This document shows positions 32,735-43,059 of a stretch of 64,000 nucleotides of DNA, one piece after another. This DNA comes from Streptomyces sp. NBC_01591 (GTDB lineage Bacteria > Actinomycetota > Actinomycetes > Streptomycetales > Streptomycetaceae), in assembly GCF_035918155.1 (NCBI RefSeq), contig NZ_CP109327.1, positions 4,712,001-4,776,000 on the forward strand, written 5' to 3'. Numbering within the stretch: the first letter of the stretch is position 1; each line of letters starts with the position of its first letter. The notes below the pieces were generated by a model. That model made no database searches. It was given only the letters and a program-made list of their open reading frames with translations, and was not told the origin of the DNA. Both the position numbers and the translations under genes were made by a program.

Positions 32735-34585
32735 ATGTCAGCGACACCGCAGAAGAACCGCGCATCCCGGCGGGTGCTCGCCGCCGCAGCCGGGCTCGCC
32801 ACCGTCGGCGCGCTCGTCGCCGCGATGCCGGCCGGCGCCCAGGACCGCCACGGCCACGGACACGGGCACGGGCACGGCCACCACAAGCCGGGCCGTACCG
32901 TCGACGTACAGCTGCTGTCCTTCAACGACCTGCACGGGAACCTGGAGCCGCCGGCCGGCTCGGCGGGCTCGGTCACCGAGACGCAGGCCGACGGTACGAC
33001 CAAGGCGATTCCGGCCGGTGGCATCGAGTACCTCGCCTCCTCGCTGCGTACCGCGCGCAAGGGGCACCCGTACTCGATCACCGCGGCCGGTGGCGACATG
33101 GTGGGCGCGAGCCCGCTGCTGTCCGGTCTCTTCCACGACGAGCCGACCATCGAGGCGCTCAACGGGATCGACCTCGATGTGACGACCGTCGGCAACCACG
33201 AGTTCGACGAGGGCGCCACCGAGCTGGCCCGCCTCCAGAACGGCGGCTGCCACCCGGTCGAGGGGTGCTACGAGAAGGACAAGAAGTTCGAGGGCGCCGA
33301 CTTCCCCTACCTCGCCGCCAACGTGACGAACGAGAAGACCGGCAAGCCGATCCTCAAGCCGTACACGGTCTGGAAGAAGAAGGGCGTCAAGATCGGCTTC
33401 ATCGGGGTGACCCTGGAGGGCACGCCGAACATCGTCACGGCCAACGGCGTCAAGGGCCTCGAGTTCCACGACGAGATCGAGACGATCAACAAGTACGCCA
33501 AGGAACTGAACCGGCAGGGCGTCAAGTCCATCGTCGCGCTGATCCACGAGGGCGGGGCCCCGGCCTCCACCTCGTACAACTACGACTGCGACAGCTCCGG
33601 CGCCGGTGACGGCATCTCCGGGCCGATCACCGACATCGCCAAGGGCATCACGCCCAAGGTCGACGCCCTGGTCACGGGCCACACCCACCAGGCGTACGTG
33701 TGCACGATCCCGGACCCGGCGGGCAACCCGCGCATGGTCACCTCGGCGTCCTCCTTCGGCAAGCTCTACACCGACACGACGCTCACGTACGACCGCCGCA
33801 CCAAGGACATCGTCCGTACGTCGGTGAAGTCGTCGAGCTCTTCGAACCCCACCTCGGCGAACCACATCGTCAGCCGGGACCAGCCCAAGGCCAACGACAT
33901 GACGGCCCTGATCGCCCGCTGGAACACCCTCGCGGCGCCCATCGCGAACAAGCCGCAGGGCTACATCACCGCGGACATCAACGGCCGCGGCTCCACGGCC
34001 CCAGAGAAGCCGCTCGGTGACCTGATCGCGGACGCCCAGCTGGAGGGCCTGGCCCCGGCGGACAAGGGCGGGGCGGTCGTCGCCTTCATGAACCCGGGCG
34101 GCATCCGCGCGGACCTGGTGCACAAGGCGAGCGGCGCCGAGGGCGACGGGGTGGTGACGTACGGGGAGTCCTTCACTGTGCAGCCCTTCACCAACATGAT
34201 GAACGTCGTCGACCTGACCGGCGCCCAGCTGGTCGAGGCGCTCCAGCAGCAGGTCAGCGGCTCGAACGAGGCCAGCCCGAAGATCCTCCAGGTGTCCAAG
34301 GGCCTTACCTACACCCTGGACATGACGAAGACGGGCGCGGCCCGCGTGGTCACCGACACCATCAAGCTCAACGGTGAGGCGATCGACCCGGCCAAGAGCT
34401 ACCGCGTTGCGATGAACGAGTTCCTGGCAGGCGGCGGCGACGGCTTCGCGGCGCTCGGCCAGGGCACGAACAAGCTGGTCGGCCCCTCCGACCTGGACCT
34501 GTTCAACGCCTACCTGGCGGCCCACTCCACGGCCGCCGCACCGCTGGCACCGCCTGCGGCGGACCGGATCACGGTCATCCAGTAA
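32735..34585 (+). CDS. Secreted 5'-nucleotidase / metallophosphoesterase
   Basis: 616 aa from ATG 32735 (AAGGGG upstream). Signal peptide (AAAGLATVGALVAAMPAGAQ), then a His/Gly repeat (HGHGHGHGHGHH) that could hold metal. Metallophosphoesterase domain: FNDLHGNLEP, GGDMVGASPL, TVGNHEFDEG, VTGHTHQAY. C-terminal 5'-nucleotidase domain: GFNPGGI-like FMNPGGIRADL and EFLAGGGDGF. It releases phosphate from external nucleotides. From memory its S. coelicolor equivalent is PhoP-linked; a clear PHO box was not found here. Confidence 0.92.
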   Translation: MSATPQKNRASRRVLAAAAGLATVGALVAAMPAGAQDRHGHGHGHGHGHHKPGRTVDVQLLSFNDLHGNLEPPAGSAGSVTETQADGTTKAIPAGGIEYLASSLRTARKGHPYSITAAGGDMVGASPLLSGLFHDEPTIEALNGIDLDVTTVGNHEFDEGATELARLQNGGCHPVEGCYEKDKKFEGADFPYLAANVTNEKTGKPILKPYTVWKKKGVKIGFIGVTLEGTPNIVTANGVKGLEFHDEIETINKYAKELNRQGVKSIVALIHEGGAPASTSYNYDCDSSGAGDGISGPITDIAKGITPKVDALVTGHTHQAYVCTIPDPAGNPRMVTSASSFGKLYTDTTLTYDRRTKDIVRTSVKSSSSSNPTSANHIVSRDQPKANDMTALIARWNTLAAPIANKPQGYITADINGRGSTAPEKPLGDLIADAQLEGLAPADKGGAVVAFMNPGGIRADLVHKASGAEGDGVVTYGESFTVQPFTNMMNVVDLTGAQLVEALQQQVSGSNEASPKILQVSKGLTYTLDMTKTGAARVVTDTIKLNGEAIDPAKSYRVAMNEFLAGGGDGFAALGQGTNKLVGPSDLDLFNAYLAAHSTAAAPLAPPAADRITVIQ

Positions 34586-34605
34586 CTCCCGTACGCGGGT
34601 GAGCG

Positions 34606-34633
34606 GGGCGGTGGGCCGGCGGGCCCACCGCCC
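34606..34633 (+). terminator. Terminator after the 5'-nucleotidase
   Basis: Arms GGGCGGTGGGCC (34606-34617) and GGCCCACCGCCC (34622-34633), perfect 12-bp stem with a 4-base loop, 20 bp after the stop. Confidence 0.8.
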
Positions 34634-34740
34634 TTCTGCGTTTCCGTGGCCTGTTCCGCCAGTGACTCAGTGACGTGCACCCGCCATAATCTGACGGCCG
34701 ACCCCCCAGGCCCCCCACGGCAGACGGAGGCACTCCCCGC

Positions 34741-35640
34741 ATGAGCCCGTACACCGCCACTCGCCGGAACTTCCTGGCCGGCGCCCTCGCCGCCACCGCC
34801 ACCGTCGTCATCGGCACGGCTCCCGCGGGTGCCGCCACCCGTCAAGTCCTCACCACCCAGGACTGGATGGGCGCCGTCCCCGACGCCACCGCGCTGCAAC
34901 GCCTCACGATCCCCGGATCGCACGACTCCGGCGCCCGCTACGGCGGCCCCTGGACCGAGTGCCAGAACACCACGATCGCCGAGCAGTTGAACAGCGGCAT
35001 CCGTTTCCTCGACGTACGGTGCCGGGCCACCGGCGGATCCTTCGCGATCCATCACGGGGCCTCGTACCAGAACCTGATGTTCGGCGATGTGCTGGGCGCC
35101 TGCTGGGACTTCCTGGCGGCGCACCCCACCGAGACCGTGCTGATGCGGGTCAAGCAGGAGTACTCGGAGGAGAGCGACGCGACGTTCCGGGCGATCTTCG
35201 ACGACTACCTCGACAACAGGGGTTGGCGGCCGCTGTTCCGCATCGACCCGGCACTGCCCTCGCTGGGCGAGGCGCGGGGCAAGGTCGTGCTGCTGGCCGA
35301 CAACGGCGGGCTGCCCGGTGTCCGGTACGCCGACTCGGAGCTCTTCGACATCCAGGACGACTACATGGCGGAGCCGTTCGCCAAGTACCCGAAGATCGAG
35401 GCCCAGTTCCGCAAGGCCGCGCAGCAGCCCGGGAAGCTGTTCATGAACTACGTCAGCACGGCCGCCCTGATGCCCCCGCGCTGGAACGCGGACCGGCTCA
35501 ACCCGCAGGTCCAGTCGTTCCTGGACGGCTCGGAGGCTGCGGGCTGGACCGGCCTCGGCATCGTCCCGCTGGACTTCCCCGCCACCCGGTCCGGCCTGGT
35601 GGAGTCATTGCTCCGGCACAACCCGGGGCTGCGGGTCTGA
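34741..35640 (+). CDS. Secreted PI-PLC X-domain protein
   Basis: 299 aa. Twin-Arg signal (TRRNFLAGALAATATVVIG). Catalytic-type motifs of bacterial phosphatidylinositol-specific phospholipase C: LTIPGSHDSGARYG with the first His, and FAIHHGASYQ with the second; GIRFLDVRC lies between. It ends SLLRHNPGLRV. Predicted to cleave phosphatidylinositol or related headgroups outside the cell. The last residues recur at 37213-37257. Confidence 0.9.
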   Translation: MSPYTATRRNFLAGALAATATVVIGTAPAGAATRQVLTTQDWMGAVPDATALQRLTIPGSHDSGARYGGPWTECQNTTIAEQLNSGIRFLDVRCRATGGSFAIHHGASYQNLMFGDVLGACWDFLAAHPTETVLMRVKQEYSEESDATFRAIFDDYLDNRGWRPLFRIDPALPSLGEARGKVVLLADNGGLPGVRYADSELFDIQDDYMAEPFAKYPKIEAQFRKAAQQPGKLFMNYVSTAALMPPRWNADRLNPQVQSFLDGSEAAGWTGLGIVPLDFPATRSGLVESLLRHNPGLRV

Positions 35641-35831
35641 GGGCCCTGGACCCTCGCGATCGACCCGGCCGGGCTCGCCCAGCAGTACCAGGCACCGCAT
35701 GGCCACTGCGGTCCGTTGGTCATGCCCGGTCACTGCACTCCACGGCTTCGTACACATCCACGTCTTCTCGTCCTCTCGCCCGACGACAACCGCCTTTCCA
35801 GCAGGGTAGTTTTCATGGACATGCAGGGTTG

Positions 35832-37184
35832 ATGAGGGTGGGGCGGACCGTGAAGAAGTTACTGGCAGGCACACTCGCAGCCATGACCGTACTGGCAGTG
35901 GCAGGCTGCGGTTCGTCGGACGACGATTCGGGAAGGTCCGGGACGCCCGGCGCGGTGCCGAAGGGTTCCTCAGCGCAGAAGCCCGCAGTGCCTCGGGCGG
36001 GGCAGCAGCAGGTCCCGCCCGCGTTCGACGGTGCCAAGGGGTGGGCTGTCATGCAGACGGAGCGGCTGGACCGGCCAACCGTCGCGCCGCACTCGAAATT
36101 GGTGCTGCTCCTCAAGACACATGCGGACGGCAAGGCGCTCGGTGTGGAAGCACGCGACGCAGCCACCGGTGCCGTTCGCTGGTCGAGCGCACCCTGGAAA
36201 CCGAGCCCCCGGCCCGCGGAATTCCGGGCCGAGGACGCGGAACTGGTGGTTACCAGCAAGGACGGGAAGGACTACGTCGTGTTGGCCGCGACAGTCCAGG
36301 AGGGCAAGGACGCGATCAACCGCGGGAAGCCCACCGCTCATCTCGCTGTCTATCCCGCGGACTCCTCCGGTACCGGCGTGGCCCCGTTGCACCAGGTCAC
36401 CGTCCCCGGGACAGACGGCGGCGCCGTTCCCCACGACACCGACGGCACCGTGGCTGTGGAGACCCGCGACGGAATGGCAGTCGTGGACGCTGCCGACGGC
36501 ACGACCAAGTCCTCCCCCGGCAAGAACACTCCCGAATTCATGCTCCGTGTAAGGAGTGCCACCTATCCCACGCTCGACGTTGCCGACGTCTGGACCGGGC
36601 GGCAGCAGGTACCTCCGGGCGCGGTTTCGGAGGACGGCATGGACAAGGGAGTGGCCTATGGATTCCGTGGTGGCTACCTCGTGGCCCGATGGCCGTCCAA
36701 GAATCAGGACTACACCGTCTCCGGGCTGGCGATGAACTACGTGTGGGCGGTGCACGACGAGCGCACCGGAAAGCCGGCGTTCAGCGTCAAGTGCGACGGC
36801 CTGACCGACGCTCTTCCCACCGGTGGTGAAGCCGACACGCTCCTCAGTGACAACGGCCGCTACCTGGTCAACGGAGATGTGGCCTTCGATCTCCAGGCCA
36901 AGAAGGGCTACTGCTTCGGCGAGACGGAGTCCCGTTCCGGGGTGAAATTCAAGGGTGTCGACAACTCCGGCACGGCGTACGGCACTGTGACGACATCCGG
37001 ATCAGCGGGCCCCGTCGCTCTTGATCTCGCCACCGGGAAGCCCACCGAGCTCGACGGAAACGTGCCGCTCCCGACCCGTGTGACCGGCGACGTAGCGCTT
37101 TACGAAGCGACGCCCGTCAACGAGAAGGACCCGGGGGCCGAACCAGCCACCCATGCCATCCTCAGCGTCTATCCCCGACGGTGA
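35832..37184 (+). CDS. Putative lipoprotein, beta-propeller-like
   Basis: 450 aa from ATG 35832; a GTG 15 bp later is possible. Lipobox LAVAGCGS, Ser/Gly linker, then a repeat-rich domain with recurring DAATGAVRW, DAADGTTKS and DLATGKPTEL segments, like PQQ-type propeller blades. No enzyme motif seen. Its DNA is visibly less GC-rich than the flanking genes, and it sits between an intact PLC gene and what may be the tail of another, suggesting insertion. Confidence 0.65.
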   Translation: MRVGRTVKKLLAGTLAAMTVLAVAGCGSSDDDSGRSGTPGAVPKGSSAQKPAVPRAGQQQVPPAFDGAKGWAVMQTERLDRPTVAPHSKLVLLLKTHADGKALGVEARDAATGAVRWSSAPWKPSPRPAEFRAEDAELVVTSKDGKDYVVLAATVQEGKDAINRGKPTAHLAVYPADSSGTGVAPLHQVTVPGTDGGAVPHDTDGTVAVETRDGMAVVDAADGTTKSSPGKNTPEFMLRVRSATYPTLDVADVWTGRQQVPPGAVSEDGMDKGVAYGFRGGYLVARWPSKNQDYTVSGLAMNYVWAVHDERTGKPAFSVKCDGLTDALPTGGEADTLLSDNGRYLVNGDVAFDLQAKKGYCFGETESRSGVKFKGVDNSGTAYGTVTTSGSAGPVALDLATGKPTELDGNVPLPTRVTGDVALYEATPVNEKDPGAEPATHAILSVYPRR

Positions 37185-37212
37185 CCCACCGACGGGCCAG
37201 CCGTCTCCCAAG

Positions 37213-37257
37213 AGCACCGCGTACTGGTTCCTGATCCGGCACAATCCGGGGGTCTGA
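37213..37257 (+). pseudogene. Possible C-terminal tail of a second PI-PLC gene
   Basis: Open reading ending STAYWFLIRHNPGV, then a stop, followed by GAGGCCCC. The intact PLC gene ends SLLRHNPGLRV, stop, GAGGGCCC. The match is short, so this may be chance; if real it marks an old duplication split by the lipoprotein gene. Confidence 0.35.
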
Positions 37258-37266
37258 GGCCCCCGC

Positions 37267-38694
37267 TCACAGCCCCGGCGGCGGCGTCGGTGCCCCCGGC
37301 AGCCGGATCGACGCGACCGTGCCCGGACCGTCCGCCGCCGGGCGCAGGGTGATCTCGCCGCCCGACTGCTGGACCGTGCGGGCGACGATCGACAGGCCCA
37401 GGCCCGAGCCGGGGAGCTGGCGGGCGGACGGGGAGCGCCAGAAGCGTTCGAAGACGTGGGGGAGTTCGTCGGCGGGGATGCCGGGGCCCTGGTCCCGTAC
37501 GGTCAGCTCGCCGTCGCGCAGGGCGATCTCGATCGTGCCGCGGGCCGGGCTGAACTTGACCGCGTTGTCCAGGACGTTGACCACCGCCCGTTCCAGCGTG
37601 GCGGGCTCGGCCCGTACGTACCAAGGGGTCAGGTCCGCCCTGATGGTCAGCTCGGGGCCGCGCAGCCGGGCGCGTTCCAGGGCCGTGTCCGCGATGTCGT
37701 GCAGCGCGACGACCTGGAGCGGGCCGGGGGCGGGGGCGTCGGGGCGGGACAGTTCCTGGAGGTCGCCGATGAGCGAGGCCAGCTCGGTCATCTGCGCCTT
37801 GACCGACTTCATCAGGGCCCTGCGGTCGTCGGGCGGGATCGCGCGGCCCGTGTCGTCGCTGCGGGCGAGGAGCTCGACGTTGGTGCGCAGGGACGTCAGC
37901 GGGGTCCGCAGCTCGTGGCCCGCGTCCGCGATCAGCTGGGCCTGTCGGTCGCGGGAGCTGGCCAGGGACGCGGTCATCGAGTTGAAGGAGCGGGACAGCC
38001 GGGCGATCTCGTCCTCGCCCTCGACCGGGATGCGGACGGTGAGGTCCTCGGTACGGGCGACGTGCTCCACGGCCTCGGTGAGCTCGTCGACGGGGCGCAG
38101 GCCGGTGCGGGCCACCCAGAGACCGGCCGCGCCGGCGCCGATGGCGCCGATGCCGGAGACGGCCAGGAGCATCCAGGCGAGGGTGGAGAGCGGGTCGTCG
38201 ATCTCGCTCATCGGGCGGGCGACGGAGACCGCGAAGCTTTCCGGGACCAGGCCGGGCACCGGGTGGCGGGGCTCGTACGTGTACGTGTACACACGCATCT
38301 TCTTGCCGCTCTTCGTCCTGGCCGTGTGCAGGTCGCTGTCCCGCGCACCGGCGGCCACGGCGATGTCGGCGGCCGTCACACCGATCGGCGACGTCTCGGC
38401 GGCGGTACAGGTGCTCCCGGACACGGTGACGAGCTGCACGGTGTACGTCCCTCCGACTTGCGGGGCGGCCGCCCGGTCGGGGCGTGCACAGGCGGCGAAC
38501 AGGGCCTGCACAAAGTCGTCACTGACCGAGACATTGCGCAGCGAGGCATCCAGCTGGTTCTCCAGCTGCACCCTCGTCACGAACCAGCAGGCCGCCGCGA
38601 CCGCCGCGACCGCCACCGCCACCGCCGTCGCCACCAGCAGCGCGAGCCGGGAGCGCAGCGGCAGGGCGCGGAGCCGGCGCAGCGCCCCGGTCAT
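37267..38694 (-). CDS. Sensor histidine kinase
   Basis: 475 aa. Two membrane helices ([20 protein letters not shown] near 20 and [20 protein letters not shown] near 175) bracket an external sensor domain with three Cys. HAMP-like segment ([14 protein letters not shown]), DHp box [13 protein letters not shown], and ATPase boxes [15 protein letters not shown] and GSGLGLSIV. Its start overlaps the response-regulator stop (ATGA). Layout resembles MprB-type envelope-stress kinases; a trypsin-like protease gene lies just upstream, which fits that (inference). Confidence 0.92.
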   Translation of the reverse strand: MTGALRRLRALPLRSRLALLVATAVAVAVAAVAAACWFVTRVQLENQLDASLRNVSVSDDFVQALFAACARPDRAAAPQVGGTYTVQLVTVSGSTCTAAETSPIGVTAADIAVAAGARDSDLHTARTKSGKKMRVYTYTYEPRHPVPGLVPESFAVSVARPMSEIDDPLSTLAWMLLAVSGIGAIGAGAAGLWVARTGLRPVDELTEAVEHVARTEDLTVRIPVEGEDEIARLSRSFNSMTASLASSRDRQAQLIADAGHELRTPLTSLRTNVELLARSDDTGRAIPPDDRRALMKSVKAQMTELASLIGDLQELSRPDAPAPGPLQVVALHDIADTALERARLRGPELTIRADLTPWYVRAEPATLERAVVNVLDNAVKFSPARGTIEIALRDGELTVRDQGPGIPADELPHVFERFWRSPSARQLPGSGLGLSIVARTVQQSGGEITLRPAADGPGTVASIRLPGAPTPPPGL

Positions 38695-39422
38695 CCGTCA
38701 CCGCCGCCGGAGCGGAGCGCGTAGCCGACACCCCGCACCGTGTGGACGAGCCGCGGTTCGCCGCCCGCCTCCGTCTTGCGGCGCAGGTACATCACGTACA
38801 CGTCCAGGGAGTTGGAGCTCGGCTCGAAGTCGAAGCCCCACACCGCCTTCAGGATCTGCTCGCGGGTCAGGACCTGCCGCGGGTGGGCCAGGAACATCTC
38901 CAGCAGGGTGAACTCGGTCCGGGTCAGCTCGACCCGGCGGGTGCCCCGGGTGACCTCGCGGGTGGCGAGGTTCATCCGCAGGTCCGCGAAGGCCAGCACA
39001 TTGTCGTCGGGGACGCCGCCGCCCGCCGCGGCCGCGTACGAGCTGCGGCGCAGCAGGGCCCGGATGCGGGCGAAGAGCTCGTCCAGTTCGAAGGGCTTGA
39101 CCAGGTAGTCGTCGGCGCCCGCGTCGAGACCGGTGACCCGGTCGCCGACGGTGTCGCGGGCGGTGAGCATCAGGATGGGGGTGGTGGTGCCCGTGGAGCG
39201 GAGCCGGCGGGCGGCGGTCAGGCCGTCCATCCGTGGCATCTGGATGTCGAGGACGATGAGGTCGGGGGCGTACGACTCCGCCCTGGTCAGGGCGTCGAGA
39301 CCGTCGACGGCGACCTCGGTGCCGTAGCCCTCGAACGCGAGACTGCGCTGCAGGGCCTCGCGTACGGCGGGCTCGTCGTCGACGATCAGGATGCGCTGCG
39401 GATCGTCTTCGGCGGGGCTCAT
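38691..39422 (-). CDS. OmpR-family response regulator
   Basis: 243 aa. Receiver with [10 protein letters not shown], phospho-acceptor Asp in [14 protein letters not shown], and Lys in [11 protein letters not shown]. Winged-helix output domain ends with [23 protein letters not shown]. Coupled to the downstream kinase by ATGA overlap. Likely controls the adjacent protease gene or envelope functions; targets not shown. Confidence 0.93.
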   Translation of the reverse strand: MSPAEDDPQRILIVDDEPAVREALQRSLAFEGYGTEVAVDGLDALTRAESYAPDLIVLDIQMPRMDGLTAARRLRSTGTTTPILMLTARDTVGDRVTGLDAGADDYLVKPFELDELFARIRALLRRSSYAAAAGGGVPDDNVLAFADLRMNLATREVTRGTRRVELTRTEFTLLEMFLAHPRQVLTREQILKAVWGFDFEPSSNSLDVYVMYLRRKTEAGGEPRLVHTVRGVGYALRSGGGDG

Positions 39423-39469
39423 CGCTCGTTGTCCTCTTCTCGTTCCCGTATGGCTGTGCCTTCCGGCTC

Positions 39470-39637
39470 TCAGCCTCGCACGGCTGCGGCACGTCGTCGT
39501 GCGGCCCGGCGCCCGCGGGCAGTGGTGGCACGGATTTCCGGGGCCCGGCGCGGCCCGTGTGCGGCCTGTTCCGCTACGAGGGTGAGGGGGAGGGCAAGGT
39601 CTGCCGGGCCGGTGGGGGTGTGGGCGGGGTGGTGCAT
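39470..39637 (-). CDS. Small hypothetical protein (55 aa)
   Basis: ATG at 39637, 10 bp after the protease stop, with GAGGAG at ideal distance. Sequence starts [20 protein letters not shown] and ends in an Arg/Ala-rich tail. The first half has strong GC at third positions, the tail less so. No family recognised; could be a chance frame. Confidence 0.4.
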   Translation of the reverse strand: MHHPAHTPTGPADLALPLTLVAEQAAHGPRRAPEIRATTARGRRAARRRAAAVRG

Positions 39638-39647
39638 GTCTGTCTCC

Positions 39648-40772
39648 TCAGGAGTTGTTGCCGGCCCGCAGGGTGTCGAGGTCGGCCTTGAGGGTGTTCA
39701 CCGGGATGGCGAAGCCGAGACCCACGCTGCCCGCGCTCGAACCGCTCGACCCGCCGGACGAACTCGCCGAGTACATCGCGGAGTTGATGCCGATGATCTC
39801 GCCGTTCATGTTGATGAGCGCGCCGCCGGAGTTGCCGGGGTTGAGCGAGGCGTCGGTCTGGATGGCCTTGTACGTGGTGGTGGAGTTGCCGGTGTCGCCG
39901 TTGAACTGCCGGCCGCCGAACTCGAACGGCCACTGTTCGCCGCCGCTCTGCCCGCCCTGGGCCTGGCCCCGGCCGCTGTCGTCCTCCTTGGCGACGGTGA
40001 CATCGCGGTCGAGGGCGGAGACGATGCCGCTGGTGACGGTGCCGGTGAGGCCCTCGGGCGAGCCGATCGCGACTACCTGGTCGCCGACCGCGACCGCCGA
40101 GGAGTCGCCCAGCGTGGCCGTCTTCAGCCCGCTCGCGCCCTGGAGCTTGATCAGCGCGAGGTCCTTGTCGGGGTCGGTGCCGACGACATCGGCGGTGTAC
40201 GTCCGGCCGGTGCTGAGCGTCACCTTGATCGACGAGGCGCCGGAGATGACGTGGTTGTTGGTGACGATCTCGCCGTCGGACGTGATGACCACGCCGGAGC
40301 CGGTGGACTCGCCCGCGGTCGAGGTCGCGTTGATCTCGACGATCATCGGCGAGACGGCCTTGGCGACACCCGAGACGGTGCCCTTGCTGCTCTGCGAGAC
40401 GGTGGTGCCGGGGACGACGCTGCCCGCGCTGTTCGAGTCGTTGCCGGTGAGCTGCTCGATGACGGTGGCGGTGCCGCCGCCGACGATCGCCGCCGCGATC
40501 GCCACCGCCGCGAGGAGGGCGACCGGCCGCCTGGCCCGGTGCCGGGGCGCGGCCGGCTCGGGCGGTGCGGGCGGCGGGAAGGCCTGCCCGTTGCCGCCGT
40601 CCCCGCCGCCGTGCCCGCCGTCTCCGCCGCTGCTGGGCCACACGGTGGTTCCGGGGCCCGTCGCGATCGGCTGCGCGGGCCGGTATGACGGCGGCGGCGG
40701 GTAGGCCGCGTCGCCGTTGCCGTACGAGGGGTACATCGGGTACTCGCCGCTCGGGCGCTGGCTCTCTGTCAT
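39648..40772 (-). CDS. Membrane-anchored trypsin-like (HtrA-type) serine protease without PDZ
   Basis: 374 aa from ATG 40772. N-terminal cytoplasmic Pro/Tyr/Gly-rich tail, one membrane helix (VALLAAVAIAAAIVGGG), then a protease domain outside the membrane: His in VTNNHVI, Asp in DKDLALIKL, Ser in NPGNSGGAL. A Ser/Gly-rich loop lies near the end, and the protein stops right after the protease domain, so the PDZ domain of classical HtrA/DegP is absent. Probably acts in envelope protein quality control. Tandem with the two-component genes. Confidence 0.9.
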   Translation of the reverse strand: MTESQRPSGEYPMYPSYGNGDAAYPPPPSYRPAQPIATGPGTTVWPSSGGDGGHGGGDGGNGQAFPPPAPPEPAAPRHRARRPVALLAAVAIAAAIVGGGTATVIEQLTGNDSNSAGSVVPGTTVSQSSKGTVSGVAKAVSPMIVEINATSTAGESTGSGVVITSDGEIVTNNHVISGASSIKVTLSTGRTYTADVVGTDPDKDLALIKLQGASGLKTATLGDSSAVAVGDQVVAIGSPEGLTGTVTSGIVSALDRDVTVAKEDDSGRGQAQGGQSGGEQWPFEFGGRQFNGDTGNSTTTYKAIQTDASLNPGNSGGALINMNGEIIGINSAMYSASSSGGSSGSSAGSVGLGFAIPVNTLKADLDTLRAGNNS

Positions 40773-40918
40773 GTCTACGAGCGTGTCCGGCGAAGATGAG
40801 AGAAGCCTGAGCACGCGCTGAGAAGCCCGGCAGAACCTCGTATGCCCGATATAAGGAGCGGCCGGCACGGGGACGGACCAGGATCCCGCCCCGGGCCGCC
40901 CCGTCCCGCCCCGGGCCG

Positions 40919-41959
40919 TCACGCCCGGAGCGTCGGCTCCCCGCAGCCGCACGAGCGCCGGACCACCAGCGCCGACGGGAACTGCTTCAGCCGCTCCCGC
41001 CGCGACCCCGACACCCGCAACGAGTCGTCGAGCACCAGGTCCACCGCCGCCCGCGCCATCGCGGGCCGGTCCGAGGAGACCGTCGTCAGCGGCGGATCGG
41101 TCAGACCCGCTTCCTTCACGTCGTCGAAGCCCGCCACCGCGAGCTCCCCGGGCACATCGATCCGCAGCTCGCGCGCGGCCCGCAGCACCCCGATGGCCTG
41201 GTCGTCCGTCGAGCAGAAGATCGCCGGCGGCCGGTCCGGCCCGGCGAGCAGCTTCAGCGCCACCTGATAGGCGTCGTAACGGTTGTACGGGGCCTGGAAG
41301 AGCCGGCCCTCCGTCGAGCGCCCCGACTCGTGCATCGCACGGCGCCAGCCCTCGACGTGGTCGGCGACCGGGTCACCGACCGCCGGGGTGGACTCCACGC
41401 CGCCGAGGCACGCCACGTACTCGTTGCCGTGCTCCAGCAGGTGCCGGGTGGCGAGCTGGGCGCCGCCGACGTCGTCGGTGACGACCGCGACGTCGTCGAT
41501 CGCCTCCGGCCGCTCGTGCAGCAGCACGACCCGCGCGTCCCATGCCTCTATCTCGGCCGCTGCCCGCTCGCTGGGGCCCTGGCTGACCAGGATCAGGCCG
41601 GAGACCCGCATGCCGAGGAAGGCCCGCAGATAGTGGACCTCGCGCTCGTCGCGGTAGTCGGAGTTGCCGACGAGCACCATTTTCCCGCGCTCGGCGGCGG
41701 CCTGTTCGACCGCGTGCGCCATCTCCGCGAAGAACGGCTGCCGGGCGTCCGGCACGATCATTCCTATGAGATCGGTCCGCCGCGAGGCCATCGCCTGGGC
41801 AACCCGGTCGGGCCGGTAGCCCAGCTCCTTGATCGCGGCGAGTACCCGCTCGCGCGTGGCCGGGGCGACCGGCCTCGGTCCGTTGTTGATGACGTAGCTG
41901 ACGACCGCGGTCGACGTCCCCGCCAGTCTCGCCACATCGTCCCGCGTCACCTTGGCCAC
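40919..41959 (-). CDS. LacI-family transcriptional regulator
   Basis: 346 aa. N-terminal helix-turn-helix ([20 protein letters not shown], then [15 protein letters not shown]) and periplasmic-binding-protein-like effector domain ([52 protein letters not shown]). It ends with a Cys pair (SCGCGEP). Likely senses a sugar or metabolite; no transport operon is adjacent. It lies 24 bp after glnR, possibly cotranscribed. Confidence 0.92.
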   Translation of the reverse strand: MAKVTRDDVARLAGTSTAVVSYVINNGPRPVAPATRERVLAAIKELGYRPDRVAQAMASRRTDLIGMIVPDARQPFFAEMAHAVEQAAAERGKMVLVGNSDYRDEREVHYLRAFLGMRVSGLILVSQGPSERAAAEIEAWDARVVLLHERPEAIDDVAVVTDDVGGAQLATRHLLEHGNEYVACLGGVESTPAVGDPVADHVEGWRRAMHESGRSTEGRLFQAPYNRYDAYQVALKLLAGPDRPPAIFCSTDDQAIGVLRAARELRIDVPGELAVAGFDDVKEAGLTDPPLTTVSSDRPAMARAAVDLVLDDSLRVSGSRRERLKQFPSALVVRRSCGCGEPTLRA

Positions 41960-41983
41960 GCGCGGCAGTCTACGCGGATATAC

Positions 41984-42787
41984 CTACCTCCCGGCAGGTC
42001 GGACCGGGGCTTCTTCCGTCATCTCGGCACTCTGCGACTGCTCCGAACGGGTTACGGGCTCGGCGGCCGTCTCCGCCGCGGCCTTGGCCTTGGCCTCCTC
42101 GGCCGCGCGCTCCACCTTCTCGGGTGTCACGAAGCGGTAGCCGACGTTGCGGACCGTGCCGATCAGCGACTCGTGTTCGGGGCCGAGCTTGGCGCGCAGC
42201 CGCCGCACGTGGACGTCGACCGTGCGCGTACCGCCGAAGTAGTCGTAGCCCCAGACCTCCTGGAGCAGCTGGGCGCGGGTGAAGACCCGGCCCGGGTGCT
42301 GCGCCAGGTACTTGAGCAGTTCGAATTCCTTGAAGGTCAGGTCCAGGACCCGGCCCTTCAGCTTCGCGCTGTACGTGGCCTCGTCGACCGAGAGGTCGCC
42401 GTTGCGGATCTCCATCGGGGAGTCGTCGGCGGTGATCTGCTGCCGGCCGGTGGCCAGCCGCAGCCGGGCCTCGACCTCGGCCGGTCCCGCCGTGTCCAGC
42501 AGCACGTCGTCGATGCCCCAGTCGGCGGTGACGGCCGCGAGACCGCCCTCCGTCACGACGAGGAGCAGCGGACAGCCCGGTCCGGTGGACCGCAGCAGCT
42601 GGCAGAGCGACCGCACCTGGGGAAGATCGCGGCGGCCGTCGATCAGGATGACATCGGCACCGGGGGTGTCGATGAGAGCGGGGCCTTCGGCCGGCGCCAC
42701 CCGCACGCTGTGAAGCAGGAGACCGAGGGCGGGCAGCACCTCCGTCGACGGTTGAAGGGCATTCGTCAGGAGCAGCAGTGAACTCAT
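41984..42787 (-). CDS. glnR: Nitrogen-response regulator GlnR
   Basis: 267 aa from ATG 42787. OmpR-like orphan regulator: receiver with [10 protein letters not shown], lacking a clear partner kinase nearby, and a winged helix with [39 protein letters not shown] and [11 protein letters not shown]. This is the actinobacterial GlnR pattern: it controls glnA, amtB, nir and other nitrogen genes. Long Lys/Glu/Ala tail at the C-terminus. Divergent from the hydrolase at 43060; a GlnR-like box lies between. Confidence 0.93.
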   Translation of the reverse strand: MSSLLLLTNALQPSTEVLPALGLLLHSVRVAPAEGPALIDTPGADVILIDGRRDLPQVRSLCQLLRSTGPGCPLLLVVTEGGLAAVTADWGIDDVLLDTAGPAEVEARLRLATGRQQITADDSPMEIRNGDLSVDEATYSAKLKGRVLDLTFKEFELLKYLAQHPGRVFTRAQLLQEVWGYDYFGGTRTVDVHVRRLRAKLGPEHESLIGTVRNVGYRFVTPEKVERAAEEAKAKAAAETAAEPVTRSEQSQSAEMTEEAPVRPAGR

Positions 42788-42973
42788 CGCCGCCCACCTG
42801 CCTGGGTCGTCGGTCGATGATCGTGCACGGTTCGCTCGCCCATTACGTCGGTCCTCCTCGTTCCCTGCGAGAGGGGCACTCCCGGGCCCGGCCCGGGGGA
42901 GTATGCGGCACTGCTTCGTACGTCGTGCTGGTCCTGCGGTGCGGTCCCGCGCCCTGGGACCGCTGAGCTTGTG

Positions 42974-42989
42974 GAAACGTCGCCGTAAC
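42974..42989. promoter_or_regulatory. Candidate GlnR box
   Basis: GAAAC (42974-42978), 6 bases, GTAAC (42985-42989): both half-sites and the spacing of the Streptomyces GlnR box. It lies about 187 bp upstream of glnR and 71 bp upstream of the divergent hydrolase. Short motif, so chance is possible. Confidence 0.5.
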
Positions 42990-43059
42990 AACGCCTGGAA
43001 AGCACAAAAGGACCCGGGGGCTGCTTTGCCCGGATCCTCTTCCCAGCACAATAGCCCAC

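Noticed and set aside
32865..32900. Short CAC/GGC tandem repeat
   Set aside because: Codes for the His/Gly segment of the 5'-nucleotidase; too short for an independent element.
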